A stretch of 64,000 nucleotides of DNA from Rothia sp. (in: high G+C Gram-positive bacteria) (lineage in GTDB: Bacteria > Actinomycetota > Actinomycetes > Actinomycetales > Micrococcaceae): contig NZ_JAUNVZ010000003.1 in assembly GCF_030540545.1 (NCBI RefSeq), positions 1 through 64,000 on the forward strand. Reading direction: 5' to 3'. Within the stretch, counting starts at the first letter, position 1. Each line of letters starts with the position of its first letter. Shown in pieces: positions 16,698 through 25,624 of the stretch. The position numbers and the translations under genes were made by a program. The notes below the pieces were generated by a model. It was not told the DNA's origin. It ran no database searches and saw only the letters and a list, made by a program, of their open reading frames with translations.

Positions 16698-16862
16698 CCC
16701 CCTGGGAGAGTGAGCGCTAGAGCGCACATGAGACGGCACGAGATAGTGCGCACGGTAGACTAATATCTAACGCTCGGGTATATACAGTGCGCGCCCGTGA
16801 ACTCACTGCGCGCTTGCAGATAGCCGGCACAATACACATATGAATATGCTCAAAGGACACCC

Positions 16863-17468
16863 ATGACTCTCTCTTTTCACTCAGCCCGCCGCGTACTGGC
16901 GGCACTGTTGACGGCTCTTATGCTCACTCTCGGTATGGGTGGCGCTATTACTATGGCTTACGCCCACGACGCGATGGTTTCCTCCAACCCCGCCAAAGAC
17001 GCAACGGTCAAAAGCCTGCCGGCTGAAATTCGCTTGGACTTTAGCGGAGATCTGACCGTGATTGAGGGCGGTAACCGCGTGAGCGTAACCGACCCGAACG
17101 GCAAGGAGATTACCGAAGGATCCGCAACGATCAAGGGCTCCCAGATGACCCAGAAGCTCAAGACCGAGGGAGCTGTTGCCGGCACCTACACTGTCTCCTG
17201 GCGTATCCTCTCCTCCGACACCCACCCGGTCGAAGGAGCCTATGAATTCAAGCTCGAGGCGCAGGGTAGCGCCACCACCGAGGCAGCCGCGGCGAGCGCA
17301 TCCGCCTCCTCCAACACTCAGGCAGCATCTTCTGATGAAGGCGGCGTGAACCTGTGGCTGGTGGCTCTGCTGGGTGTGGGTGGCGCCGCGGCTATTACCC
17401 TCTTTGCTGTGATTACTAAGGGCGGTCGTGAACGTCAGGAGCAGCTGCGCGCTCGCTCCCGCCGCTAA
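16863..17468 (+). CDS. copC: CopC-domain copper-binding protein with C-terminal membrane anchor
   Basis: A 201-residue protein. The signal peptide ends AYA, leaving His35 as the mature N-terminus, which is the usual Cu(II)-binding position in CopC. The CopC fold runs to about residue 138, with PAEIRLDFSGDL and the second metal region SSDTHPVEGAYEF. A Ser/Ala linker is followed by a membrane helix (LWLVALLGVGGAAAITLFAV) and a basic cytoplasmic end. Function by family: outer-face copper handling. The next gene is a CopD-CtaG fusion, which supports copper delivery to cytochrome oxidase or copper resistance. Confidence 0.9.
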   Translation: MTLSFHSARRVLAALLTALMLTLGMGGAITMAYAHDAMVSSNPAKDATVKSLPAEIRLDFSGDLTVIEGGNRVSVTDPNGKEITEGSATIKGSQMTQKLKTEGAVAGTYTVSWRILSSDTHPVEGAYEFKLEAQGSATTEAAAASASASSNTQAASSDEGGVNLWLVALLGVGGAAAITLFAVITKGGRERQEQLRARSRR

Positions 17469-17474
17469 GGTACA

Positions 17475-17526
17475 CCCCGCACGCCGGGCTATCGTGTGAG
17501 AACGAGCGCCCGACGGGCGGGGTTTT
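17475..17526 (+). terminator. Terminator between copC and copD-ctaG
   Basis: CCCCGC and GCCGGGC pair with GCCCG and GCGGGG, followed by TTTT. The downstream gene begins 26 bases later, so it may depend on readthrough. Confidence 0.65.
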
Positions 17527-17552
17527 GCATGTAGGAATTGGAATAGGTTCTG

Positions 17553-19736
17553 GTGAGGACAATTCTGCTAAGGACAATGCGTCGCCACTCTTATCTGGCT
17601 CTACCCTCGATGATGGTGCTGACGGTGCTCTGCGCTGTGTACGCCGCCTGCGAGCCTGCGAGCGCCGGGGTGCTCATGGTACCCGTGCGTGCCCTGGCGC
17701 TGGGCGGTATGCTCTACGCCCTGGGAGCTAGTGCGCTGGTGCTCTGGAGCGCATTGCGTGGGGAGGGCACTGCTGTGGAGATCTCGCGTGTGGCGCAGCC
17801 TCTGATGCCCGGTGTGCGTTCGGCGCTGCTACTGAGCTGTATTGCCTTCATCAGCATGTGGTGCATGACCCTGGCGGATCTTAGCGGCGTGCCGCTGATG
17901 AGCTCAGCGGGTATTTCTGAACGCTGGGAAAACGCAGCCGAATCTTTTGCGCTCACTGACCCCGCTCGGGTCTTCTATCATCTGGGCGCAGTGAATAGTA
18001 TTGCCCTTGCGCTTGCTGCTATTGCATGGTGGCGTTATACGCGACAGGCTGCAAGGCAACCTATCCCACCCGCCCCGGGGCCCAAGCCCAGGCTCATTCC
18101 CGGAAGCCGCGTATACTGGGCAATTGCTGTGCTGATGACCGTGAACCTGGGAACCTACGCCAGCAGTGGTCATGCCCTCTCGGCTGCCGATAGGGTGGGT
18201 GCTTCCAGCGGGCTGTGGGTGCATCTGATGGGTGTGGCTCTCTGGGCTGGTGGTCTGGCGGCTCTGAGCCTGCTGCTATGGGGGCGCGTGCCTTTGGAGA
18301 CGGCAGAGGCAGACAACAGGACGGAAGAAGTTGCTAGCTTTTCGGAATCTGCTGATTCGCATAACTTTGATGATTCTTCTCAGCCCGCCCGTACACTTAT
18401 TTCTCTCTATTCCCACTTGGCTCTCACCGGTGCCCTGCTCTGCGTGCTGGGAGGAGTTGGTTCGGCGCTCAGCCACGCGGAGCGGCTTAAAGATATAGAG
18501 CCCGGCTATTTGATACTGGTAGTGCTCAAAGCGGTACTGAGTCTGGTGATCATTGGCTTCGGTGCTATCTATCGTGTGCGCCTTATTCCGGCTCTAGTTA
18601 CGGGTCCGGAGGATAAAAACACCGAGTCCGATAAGGAATATGAATTCGCGGTAGCTAGCCCTGCGCATCTCTTTCACAGAATGGTCATTCTGGAACTTGC
18701 GCTTATGGCAACCCTGAGCGTGCTCGGTGCCGTGCTGGCGCGCACCGACCCGGGTACCCTCAATACCTCCGCGCACACCAGCTATATCCGCCAGATCACC
18801 TGGTACGATCTGCCTCCGGCAATTACCGCCGAGCATTTGCTGACCCTCTGGCGCCCGGACTATTGCGCCCTGGCGCTCGCCGCGGCAATGATTGTCCTGG
18901 CGGTGCGTCTGTGGAGGCGCGACTATATTTTCCGCGCCACCGCCGCCGGACTGGCAGCCTGCATATTTATCTACGCGACGAGCGGTGCCCCGGCAATCTA
19001 CGGGCGCATCCTCTATCACGCGGCGCTGGCACGATACACGGCAATATTCTGCGCGGGCGCGCTGATCGCCTGGGCGCTCATGCCCCTCTATAGAGTCTGG
19101 CGCGCAAAACGTGCTCGAGGATTGGAAACTACGCTTGCTGTACTCACGGCGTTCTTTGGGTTGCTGCCCATAGGTACCGTGGCGTGGAGTGATAGTTTCT
19201 TAATTTCTAAGCTCTTGCGTGACTTTATGAGCTATGAGCTGTACACGATTTTCACCCTGATTTCCGGTGCATTCTTCTGCGCGCTGTGCATTCTGGTACG
19301 TCCCGGAATACGAGCCCTTATCTGCGGTTTTCACGGCTTTGGGGCGGTGATCTTAGCTCTGTTTGGCTCCGATGAAATACCTGTGGGGCTCAAAGGCGGC
19401 GAAGCAGCGGATGGTTGGTATAGGAACGCCTATGTTGGCGTCAAGGAATATAGCACTTTTAGCCTGAGCTATGACGTGAATATTGGGGACTCCCTGTATA
19501 TGGGCGCCAATATTATCTATGGGGTTGGATATGTGTTGCTTGCTATCTGTGGTCTGTCCATTCTGCAGGCATTCTATCGGGGTTTTAAAGCCCCGAGCAC
19601 ACCGAGAGAATACTCGAGCCCTCTGAATGAAGAGCAGACCCGCGTGGAGAATCAGGAATTGGAGGAAGAACTCGAGAGAATTTACGGGCAATCCTGGGAT
19701 GAAGAGGAGGTGGAACCGGGCTTCGCGCGACCATAG
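17553..19736 (+). CDS. CopD / CtaG fusion membrane protein
   Basis: A 727-residue protein with about fifteen membrane segments. The N-terminal two thirds resemble CopD copper-import domains, with NLGTYASSGHALSAADRVG and LWVHLMGVALWAGGLAAL (His and Trp typical of CopD). The C-terminal third resembles caa3-type CtaG oxidase-assembly proteins. The fused form is common in actinobacteria and is thought to pass copper inward for cytochrome oxidase assembly. The cytoplasmic tail is acidic. The start is uncertain: GTG 17553 is given, and ATG 17577 with AAGGAC just upstream is the alternative. The segment around residue 255-275 is a polar, acidic cytoplasmic loop unlike the rest. Confidence 0.82.
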   Translation: MRTILLRTMRRHSYLALPSMMVLTVLCAVYAACEPASAGVLMVPVRALALGGMLYALGASALVLWSALRGEGTAVEISRVAQPLMPGVRSALLLSCIAFISMWCMTLADLSGVPLMSSAGISERWENAAESFALTDPARVFYHLGAVNSIALALAAIAWWRYTRQAARQPIPPAPGPKPRLIPGSRVYWAIAVLMTVNLGTYASSGHALSAADRVGASSGLWVHLMGVALWAGGLAALSLLLWGRVPLETAEADNRTEEVASFSESADSHNFDDSSQPARTLISLYSHLALTGALLCVLGGVGSALSHAERLKDIEPGYLILVVLKAVLSLVIIGFGAIYRVRLIPALVTGPEDKNTESDKEYEFAVASPAHLFHRMVILELALMATLSVLGAVLARTDPGTLNTSAHTSYIRQITWYDLPPAITAEHLLTLWRPDYCALALAAAMIVLAVRLWRRDYIFRATAAGLAACIFIYATSGAPAIYGRILYHAALARYTAIFCAGALIAWALMPLYRVWRAKRARGLETTLAVLTAFFGLLPIGTVAWSDSFLISKLLRDFMSYELYTIFTLISGAFFCALCILVRPGIRALICGFHGFGAVILALFGSDEIPVGLKGGEAADGWYRNAYVGVKEYSTFSLSYDVNIGDSLYMGANIIYGVGYVLLAICGLSILQAFYRGFKAPSTPREYSSPLNEEQTRVENQELEEELERIYGQSWDEEEVEPGFARP

Positions 19737-19848
19737 CCTAATCACTTCTTGAATAAGTTCACGGGGTAGCGGGGGAGTGTATTGTGACTCTGCTCAATAA
19801 GTATATTGTGTATAACGAATAAATACATAAGAAAAGGCTCTGCACCTA

Positions 19849-19877
19849 TTGACTTAAGGTTAGCTTAAGTTTAGTTT
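19849..19877 (+). promoter_or_regulatory. Candidate lldD promoter
   Basis: TTGACT at 19849-19854 and TAGTTT at 19872-19877 with a 17-base spacer. The spacer overlaps the DtxR-like site, and the LldR-like palindrome begins seven bases after the -10. Confidence 0.45.
19855..19873. promoter_or_regulatory. Candidate DtxR/IdeR-like box over the lldD promoter spacer
   Basis: Matches 13 of 19 positions of TTAGGTTAGGCTAACCTAA by eye, with AGGTTAG intact. It also contains CTTAAG-GTTAG-CTTAAG symmetry (19853-19869). A regulator bound here would block RNA polymerase. Confidence 0.35.
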
Positions 19878-19883
19878 TAAGTT

Positions 19884-19896
19884 GTGGTCTGACCAC
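19884..19896. promoter_or_regulatory. Candidate LldR (GntR/FadR-type) operator
   Basis: GTGGTCTGACCAC is a perfect palindrome that fits the FadR-subfamily pattern TNGTNNNACNA exactly. LldR regulators of this subfamily control lactate genes in other bacteria. It lies just downstream of the inferred transcription start. No GntR gene is in the window. Confidence 0.55.
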
Positions 19897-20033
19897 GTGC
19901 CCGCACTGACACACCCGTTAGGAACGGCACGCGGCGCACGGTAGATATCACCGCCTGCACGCGCCGCACACGCAAAACACACGGGTGCCCACCGGCACCC
20001 ACGCAATGAAGCCTATTGAAAGGAAAGGCGCCC

Positions 20034-21278
20034 ATGGTACAGCGTCAATTCCCCCGCCCCAGTGAACTCAAGGAGTTCATGACCTTCCAGAAGCCCAGCT
20101 TCGACTTCGTCGGCAACCGCCTCAACAGCGCCCTGACCATCTACGATTTGCGCACAATCGCCAAGCGTCGCACCCCAGCCGCAGCCTTCGACTACACCGA
20201 CGGCGCAGCAGAAGGTGAACTTTCCCTCGCCCGCGCACGCAAAGCCTTCGAAGACGTGGAATTCCACCCCGGCATCCTGCACGACGTCTCCCACGTAGAC
20301 ACCACCACCGAGGTTCTCGGCGGCACCTCCGCCATGCCCTTCGGTATCGCACCCACCGGCTTTACCCGCCTGATGCAGACCGAAGGTGAAATTGCCGGCG
20401 CCGGCGCAGCAGCAGCCGCAGGTATCCCCTTCACCCTCTCCACCCTGGGCACCAGCAGCATTGAAGACGTGCGCGCAGCAGCTCCCGGGGGCCGCCTCTG
20501 GTTCCAGCTCTACGTCATGCGCCAGCGCGAAATCTCCTACGGCCTGGTCGAACGCGCCGCCAAGGCAGGCTTTGACACCCTCTTCTTCACCGTGGACACC
20601 CCCGTGGCGGGCGCTCGCCTGCGCGATAAGCGCAATGGCTTCTCCATTCCGCCGCATCTGACCATGAAGACCCTGCTCAACGCCATCCCCCGCCCCTGGT
20701 GGTGGTACGACTTCCTGACCACCCCCAAGCTGGAATTCGCATCGCTCTCGTCCACCGGCGGTACTGTGGGCGAGCTGCTTGACAGCGCAATGGATCCTTC
20801 CATTAACTACGAGGACCTGAAGATCATCCGCGAAATGTGGCCCGGCAAGATCGTCATTAAGGGCGTGCAGAACCTGGAAGACTCCAAGAAGCTCGCAGAT
20901 CTTGGTGTGGACGGCATTCTGCTCTCCAACCACGGTGGTCGCCAGCTCGACCGCGCACCCGTACCCTTCCACCTGCTGCCCGAGGTGGTTCGCGAGGTCG
21001 GCAAGGACACCGAGGTTATGGTCGATACCGGCATTATGAACGGTGCCGATATTGTTGCCTCCATCGCCTTGGGTGCAAAGTTCACCCTGATTGGCCGCGC
21101 ATACCTCTACGGCCTGATGGCGGGCGGTCGCCGCGGTGTGGACCGCACCATCGAGATCCTCTCCGACGAAGTGCGCCGCACCATGAAGCTGCTGCAGGTC
21201 GAGAACATTCAGGAGCTCGAACCCAAGCACGTGACCCAGCTGCGCGAATTGCAGCCCGTGCAGGTGCACCGTCCCTAA
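20034..21278 (+). CDS. lldD: FMN-dependent L-lactate dehydrogenase
   Basis: A 414-residue alpha-hydroxy-acid dehydrogenase that oxidises L-lactate to pyruvate at the membrane surface. The TIM-barrel family blocks are present: [17 protein letters not shown] at the N-terminus, [26 protein letters not shown], the substrate-binding Arg in [12 protein letters not shown], and the catalytic His in [11 protein letters not shown], then [16 protein letters not shown] at the FMN phosphate site. ATG 20034 has AGGAAAGG upstream and is preferred to TTG 20016. Its promoter region carries both an iron-regulator-like and an LldR-like site. It is monocistronic, with hairpins at 21324-21354 and a terminator at 21389. 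Confidence 0.92.
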   Translation: MVQRQFPRPSELKEFMTFQKPSFDFVGNRLNSALTIYDLRTIAKRRTPAAAFDYTDGAAEGELSLARARKAFEDVEFHPGILHDVSHVDTTTEVLGGTSAMPFGIAPTGFTRLMQTEGEIAGAGAAAAAGIPFTLSTLGTSSIEDVRAAAPGGRLWFQLYVMRQREISYGLVERAAKAGFDTLFFTVDTPVAGARLRDKRNGFSIPPHLTMKTLLNAIPRPWWWYDFLTTPKLEFASLSSTGGTVGELLDSAMDPSINYEDLKIIREMWPGKIVIKGVQNLEDSKKLADLGVDGILLSNHGGRQLDRAPVPFHLLPEVVREVGKDTEVMVDTGIMNGADIVASIALGAKFTLIGRAYLYGLMAGGRRGVDRTIEILSDEVRRTMKLLQVENIQELEPKHVTQLRELQPVQVHRP

Positions 21279-21323
21279 GCGTCAAAACGACGCACAGACT
21301 CCGTAAGGGGCCGCTTAAATAGC

Positions 21324-21354
21324 GTCCGTTTTACGGACCGGGGTGTCTCGCCCC
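21324..21354 (+). other. Two small hairpins after lldD
   Basis: GTCCGT-TTT-ACGGAC (21324-21338) is followed by GGGG-TGTCTCG-CCCC (21340-21354). They lie between lldD and its main terminator and may protect the 3' end of the mRNA. Confidence 0.45.
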
Positions 21355-21388
21355 TGATCATCATACGAGGCACCCCATCTTCATTGCG

Positions 21389-21437
21389 CGATGCCCGGCA
21401 TAGAACCCACGGATTCTGTGTCGGGCATCGCGGATTT
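21389..21437 (+). terminator. Terminator of lldD
   Basis: CGATGCCCG (21389-21397) pairs with CGGGCATCG (21422-21430), with an inner CATAGAA/TTCTGTG stem, followed by CGGATTTT. The remainder of 21438-21626 contains no convincing gene. Confidence 0.65.
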
Positions 21438-21626
21438 TAACCTCCCATACATAGGGTGCGGGCGGGATAGTGCGTGCGAGCATGAACTTTTATGACAGAA
21501 AAAGACAGCATGAGTTCATCAAATGGCCAACAGCTACAGCCGAAGGCGAACAGAGGAGCGCAGCTGGCATAATAAGGGCAACACAGAATACACCGGCACA
21601 GGCCGAAGACCCCGAAGGAGCGTCAG

Positions 21627-23597
21627 ATGACCAATACACCCCGAACCACACGCGTACGCGCCAGCGAACTCATTGGCCGTTCCTGGCTCAATACCGGCGG
21701 TAAAAACCTCGATCTGCAGGCACTGCGCGGCAAAATCGTGATCCTCGACTTCTGGACCCTGTGCTGCATTAACTGCCTGCACGTACTGGACGAACTGCGA
21801 CCCCTGGAAGAAGAATTCTCCGATGTACTCGTAACCATTGGCGTGCACTCGCCCAAATTCGAGCACGAAGCCGACCCGCAGGCACTCGCTGCCGCCATCG
21901 ACCGCTATTCCATTGAGCACCCCGTGCTTGACGACCCGGAACTGACCACCTGGCAGGCATACACCGCCCGCGCCTGGCCCACTCTGGTCGTCATTGATCC
22001 CGAAGGCTATATCGTCGCGCATCTCTCCGGCGAAGGCCACGTACAGGGACTGATTTCCCTGGTGCGCGAACTGGTTCAGGAGCACGAGGCAAAGGGCACC
22101 CTGCACCGAGGCGACGGCCCCTATGTACCCCGCCCCAAGCCCACCGGTGCCCTGGCATTCCCCGGAAAGGCGCTGGAACTACCGGCGGACTTTAGCGCAC
22201 CCAATCTCTTCGGCCAGCGCGAGAAAAGCTACCTGGTCTCCGATAGCGCGCGCCACCGTCTGGTGCGCCTGGCACCCGACTTTTCAACCGTGCTGAACGT
22301 ATACGGCGGCGGTGCCGAAGCAGCCGAAAACACCGGCACGAAGGGTTGGGCTGACGGCACCGGCACTGAGGCTTTGCTGAATGAGCCCCAGGGTCTGGCG
22401 CTGGTCCCCGAAGAGCTCCGCGAGCAGCTCGGCTACGATGTGCTCGTATGCGATACCGTCAATCACCGCCTGCGCTCGCTGAATCTGAGCACCGGTCAGA
22501 TGAAAACCCTGGCGGGTAACGGGGTGCAGCGAGTCATTGACGGCGAACAGGCAAGCAGCGGCGACGCGAACTATATTGACCCCGCCGCACACGCAACCGA
22601 CGTGGCGCTCTCTTCCCCCTGGGATGCCGTGTACTCCCAAGCAGCCGGCGCTTTTATTATCGCTATGGCGGGCACCCACCAGCTCTTTGCCTACAACCCG
22701 GTAACTGAGCGCGTGAGTATTTTTGCCGGCTCCGGTGTAGAAGGTCTGCAAGACGGCGCCGCCGATCAAGCGTGGTTTGCTCAGCCCTCCGGAATTATTC
22801 AGGCGCGCGATGGCAGCCTGTGGGTTGCCGATTCCGAGACCAGCGCCCTGCGTCATATTAGTTTCCTGGAGGACGGCGTGCAGGTGGACTCCGCCGTCGG
22901 TCTGGGACTCTTTGACTTTGGATTTGTAGACGGTGATTCGGAACATGCTCGTCTGCAGCACCCTCTGGGCCTGGTCGAGCTGCCCGACGGTTCCATTGCC
23001 ATTGCTGACACCTATAATGGCGCTATTCGCCGCTGGGATCCTGCCACCGCAACCCTGGGCACCCTGGAACGCGGGCTGGAAGAACCCAGCGATCTGCTGG
23101 TCGAAGAAGGCGCCGACGGTGTACCGCGCCTGATTATTGTCGAAACCAACGCCCACCAGTTGGTACGCGCCTCCATTCCGCAGAGCGCGCAGCATGTGGA
23201 CGAGGGTGCTATTACCACCTCCCGCCCGGCAACCGAACTGGCGGGTCACAGCCTGGAGCTGCTGGCTCGCTTTAGCGCACCGGCGGGGCAGAAGCTGGAT
23301 ACCCGCTGGGGGGACCCGACGCAGCTGCGTGTTTCCTCCACCCCGGAAGAGTTCATTCTCTCCGGCGCCGGTACCGCTCAGGGCTTGGAGCGTGTGCTGG
23401 AGCTAAACCCTGAGATTAGCGAGGCGGTATTGCACATTACGGCGCGCGCCTCCGCCTGCGATGGGGAGGCGGGCGGCCCGATTCCCGAGCACGCCGCTTG
23501 CCATCTATACCAGCAGGATTGGGGTATTCCGGTAAAGGTCACCGGTGGCGAGAATGCCGAAAAATCCCTGGTGCTGGAACTGCGCGGCGTGAACTAA
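21627..23597 (+). CDS. Thioredoxin-like / NHL-repeat protein (NHLRC2-like)
   Basis: A 656-residue protein. Residues 15-150 form a thioredoxin fold with FWTLCCINCLHVLDELRPL, whose CINC is the CxxC active site, and the cis-Pro in WPTLVVIDPEG. Residues about 175-510 form an NHL beta-propeller with repeats such as GYDVLVCDTVNHRLRSLNL, GSLWVADSETSALRHI and GSIAIADTYNGAIRRW. A C-terminal beta domain follows. There is no signal peptide, so it is cytosolic. The same order occurs in animal NHLRC2; the bacterial function is unknown but a redox role is likely. AAGGAGCGTCAG precedes the ATG. It is monocistronic. Confidence 0.88.
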   Translation: MTNTPRTTRVRASELIGRSWLNTGGKNLDLQALRGKIVILDFWTLCCINCLHVLDELRPLEEEFSDVLVTIGVHSPKFEHEADPQALAAAIDRYSIEHPVLDDPELTTWQAYTARAWPTLVVIDPEGYIVAHLSGEGHVQGLISLVRELVQEHEAKGTLHRGDGPYVPRPKPTGALAFPGKALELPADFSAPNLFGQREKSYLVSDSARHRLVRLAPDFSTVLNVYGGGAEAAENTGTKGWADGTGTEALLNEPQGLALVPEELREQLGYDVLVCDTVNHRLRSLNLSTGQMKTLAGNGVQRVIDGEQASSGDANYIDPAAHATDVALSSPWDAVYSQAAGAFIIAMAGTHQLFAYNPVTERVSIFAGSGVEGLQDGAADQAWFAQPSGIIQARDGSLWVADSETSALRHISFLEDGVQVDSAVGLGLFDFGFVDGDSEHARLQHPLGLVELPDGSIAIADTYNGAIRRWDPATATLGTLERGLEEPSDLLVEEGADGVPRLIIVETNAHQLVRASIPQSAQHVDEGAITTSRPATELAGHSLELLARFSAPAGQKLDTRWGDPTQLRVSSTPEEFILSGAGTAQGLERVLELNPEISEAVLHITARASACDGEAGGPIPEHAACHLYQQDWGIPVKVTGGENAEKSLVLELRGVN

Positions 23598-23618
23598 AGA
23601 GCGTGTCTGATACTGATC

Positions 23619-23658
23619 GGCGAGGTGTTGTCCCTACTGGGCAACACCTCGCCGTTTT
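23619..23658. terminator. Bidirectional terminator at a convergent junction
   Basis: GGCGAGGTGTTG pairs perfectly with CAACACCTCGCC, followed by GTTTT. It serves the NHL gene on the plus strand and probably the opposing gene ending at 23688. Confidence 0.8.
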
Positions 23659-23687
23659 AGGTGACGATACGGGGTAAAAGAATAGAG

Positions 23688-24725
23688 CTAGAAAATAGTT
23701 ACATGCACATCGGAGGTTTCCACGCTGACCGCACCGGTGAACTTAAACGGCACATCGCGCGTAATCACCTGAGTCTTACCCGAATACAAATCCAACTGGG
23801 TAAAACTAATCTGCGCCGTGCCCTCAGCAGCGCTCAACGACCAGGTGGACTCATCCTTGACGGTCAGGCTCAGCGTGGGCTCCCGGGTAATCTTCCAGGT
23901 CACCGCACCCTGCACACGACCGGCAAAATCAAAACTAAAGGGACAACCGGCAGGGTAGAGCGTATTCTTCGAAACGCACGTCTCCAAATACTCGTGTACC
24001 TGCGTATTCACCTTCTGCTGAGCACCCTCGGCAGGAGTTAGCGCCAGCTTAGCCTGCGGTAGTTCAGCGGCAGAGTCCACCAGCACGGTCTTCGGCGCGG
24101 TCGTGTACACACTTGAATCATAGGTGGTGGTGTACACGCCAGGGTAAAACACCGGGAAAGAAGCGGCACCCTGATCCACCGCAACCTTACGATTATTCAC
24201 GGTTGCCGCCTGCACACCGGCAATGGACACCTGCAGCTGCGGCAGCTCGTGCGCATCAATAGCCCACTTATCAAAGAAACCCCAGTGCGTGCCCACGCGA
24301 TGCACCGGGAAATCACTGTGGTTCTCGGTGCCGTTGACCGTATAAAAGGCTCGCACAACAGCCTCGTCCCCCTCGGAACTGACCACCTCGTAGCGCAGAT
24401 TCGACAGTGGCGCATAGGCTCGACGCATAGGCTCACCATCCAGCAAGGAACCGTCACCCTCGGGGGAGGGCAGGTTTAGCAGCGCCAGGGCATGCGAGCC
24501 ATTGCCTTCACGCAGGGCTCGGAAATACTCGCTAACCTGACCGGTCGGGCCGTACACCATCTTATTGGTTGCGTAGAGCGCACCCGAAACCAGCAGCACC
24601 GAAGCAAGAATGCTAATCGCCCACCACGCCAGGATTCGCTCCAGGGCAGAGTGCGCCGAGCGGTACTCGGCGACAGGGTGCTTGGGCAGATGAGGCTTAT
24701 GCTGTGCGGTGCGAGGTGAGGACAT
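23688..24725 (-). CDS. Membrane-anchored protein of unknown function
   Basis: A 345-residue protein I do not recognise. A short cytoplasmic N-terminus of about 30 residues precedes one membrane helix (ILAWWAISILASVLLVSGAL); the rest is predicted outside the cell and beta-rich. Residues 60-150 resemble a small lumazine- or NTF2-like fold (EYFRALREGNGSHALALLNL), and later parts repeat Thr/Val strands. Two Cys about ten residues apart (TCVSKNTLYPAGC) could form a disulfide. The start is set by a leaderless pattern: TACCCT, six bases, then ATG at 24725. Confidence 0.75.
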   Translation of the reverse strand: MSSPRTAQHKPHLPKHPVAEYRSAHSALERILAWWAISILASVLLVSGALYATNKMVYGPTGQVSEYFRALREGNGSHALALLNLPSPEGDGSLLDGEPMRRAYAPLSNLRYEVVSSEGDEAVVRAFYTVNGTENHSDFPVHRVGTHWGFFDKWAIDAHELPQLQVSIAGVQAATVNNRKVAVDQGAASFPVFYPGVYTTTYDSSVYTTAPKTVLVDSAAELPQAKLALTPAEGAQQKVNTQVHEYLETCVSKNTLYPAGCPFSFDFAGRVQGAVTWKITREPTLSLTVKDESTWSLSAAEGTAQISFTQLDLYSGKTQVITRDVPFKFTGAVSVETSDVHVTIF

Positions 24726-24737
24726 ATATCTAGGGTA
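24723..24737 (-). promoter_or_regulatory. Leaderless promoter: TACCCT, 6 nt, ATG
   Basis: On the minus strand TACCCT is followed by AGATAT and ATG. A -10 hexamer six bases before the start codon places transcription start at or next to the A of ATG. There is no ribosome site. Confidence 0.6.
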
Positions 24738-24825
24738 TCGCACCCCTTGCGCTTTCAACGGCTATATGACGCTCACGCCCGCGAATTCGCTGCCTGGCGC
24801 CGGCGCATAGGGTAGAGTTGAGTGT

Positions 24826-25524
24826 ATGGCAGAACGCGCTCATGAAGTCCCCGCCAAGTACGGGGCAGTCACTCATATTTTCCATCCTCGTATGCGCTCC
24901 TATGCGCGCCGTGTTGAGGCGTCCCTACCGGGCACAATTACCCTGGTTGCGGCGATTATGTTCCTTGCGTATAAGCGACCGGCTCTTCCCTATATTATTC
25001 TGGTGAGCCTGATTGCCTTTTTCGCGGCACTTCAGCTGTACTCGGTGCTTAAACCCACCATGATTGTGCTAACCGATAGCCACGTGCTGCGCGCTCGCGT
25101 ATTTGGGTGGCATGCGGTGGAGCGTTCGGCGATTGACCACACGATTTTTGTGGAGAAACTCTACGCGAAGAAGGCGTATGGTCAGGATTTGAAGGGCATG
25201 GTCGCGAAGATCCGTTACCGTTCTTTCCCGTCTCTGTGGGCTATTGATAGCCAAGCGAAGCCCCTGCTGCGCCTGGACGGTCGTGTGTGGGATGGCAAGA
25301 CGATGCGTGAGGTATCGGCGCAGCTTTCGGAGCAGACCAGCTTGTATAAGGCGGCAAATGTGGTGGATATTGACCGCCAGCATGCGGGCCTGATTAGTTT
25401 CGGTGAGCGCCACCCGGGCTGGAAGTCCGCGGCGATTATTAGCATTTCGGCTGCTGTGGTGATTCTGCTGGCGGTGGTCTCCCTACTGCCTGAGGAGACG
25501 GCGCACGCTATTCACCTGTACTAA
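24826..25524 (+). CDS. Three-helix membrane protein, PH-like, unknown function
   Basis: A 232-residue protein. Two membrane helices (about residues 35-75) are followed by a cytosolic domain with strands like ILTDSHVLRARVFGWHAVERSAID and IRYRSFPSLWAIDSQAKPLLRLDG, the pattern of bacterial PH-like domains, and a final membrane helix (AAIISISAAVVILLAVVSLL). The function is unknown. It is divergent from the preceding gene with 100 bases between starts. TAGAGT lies seven bases before ATG, another possibly leaderless start. Confidence 0.75.
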   Translation: MAERAHEVPAKYGAVTHIFHPRMRSYARRVEASLPGTITLVAAIMFLAYKRPALPYIILVSLIAFFAALQLYSVLKPTMIVLTDSHVLRARVFGWHAVERSAIDHTIFVEKLYAKKAYGQDLKGMVAKIRYRSFPSLWAIDSQAKPLLRLDGRVWDGKTMREVSAQLSEQTSLYKAANVVDIDRQHAGLISFGERHPGWKSAAIISISAAVVILLAVVSLLPEETAHAIHLY

Positions 25525-25545
25525 TGCACCGAGACTAGGAGCATA

Positions 25546-25597
25546 AATACTCAAGCCCGGCGGGTTCACATGAACCCGCCGGGCTTGAGTATTTTAT
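25546..25597. terminator. Bidirectional terminator, palindrome copy 1
   Basis: A perfect 23-bp stem AATACTCAAGCCCGGCGGGT... with only CA unpaired, followed by TTTT on the plus strand. It separates convergent genes ending at 25524 and 25625. Its 38-base core recurs unchanged at 26614-26651. Confidence 0.9.
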
Positions 25598-25624
25598 TGG
25601 CGCTTAGTGCTCGCTATTTTCTGC

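Noticed and set aside
16511..16905. Several overlapping short frames before copC
   Set aside because: They are mutually exclusive, Arg/His-rich, and overlap a terminator, the 13-bp repeats and the start of copC.
20013..21269. 418-residue minus-strand open frame opposite lldD
   Set aside because: Composition (Gly, Cys, His, Val) is that of a reversed high-GC gene; there is no ribosome site, and lldD is certain.
21470..21703. 77-residue plus-strand frame before the NHL gene
   Set aside because: It overlaps the start of the well-supported thioredoxin-NHL gene in another frame and has low-complexity Gln/Thr/Arg content.
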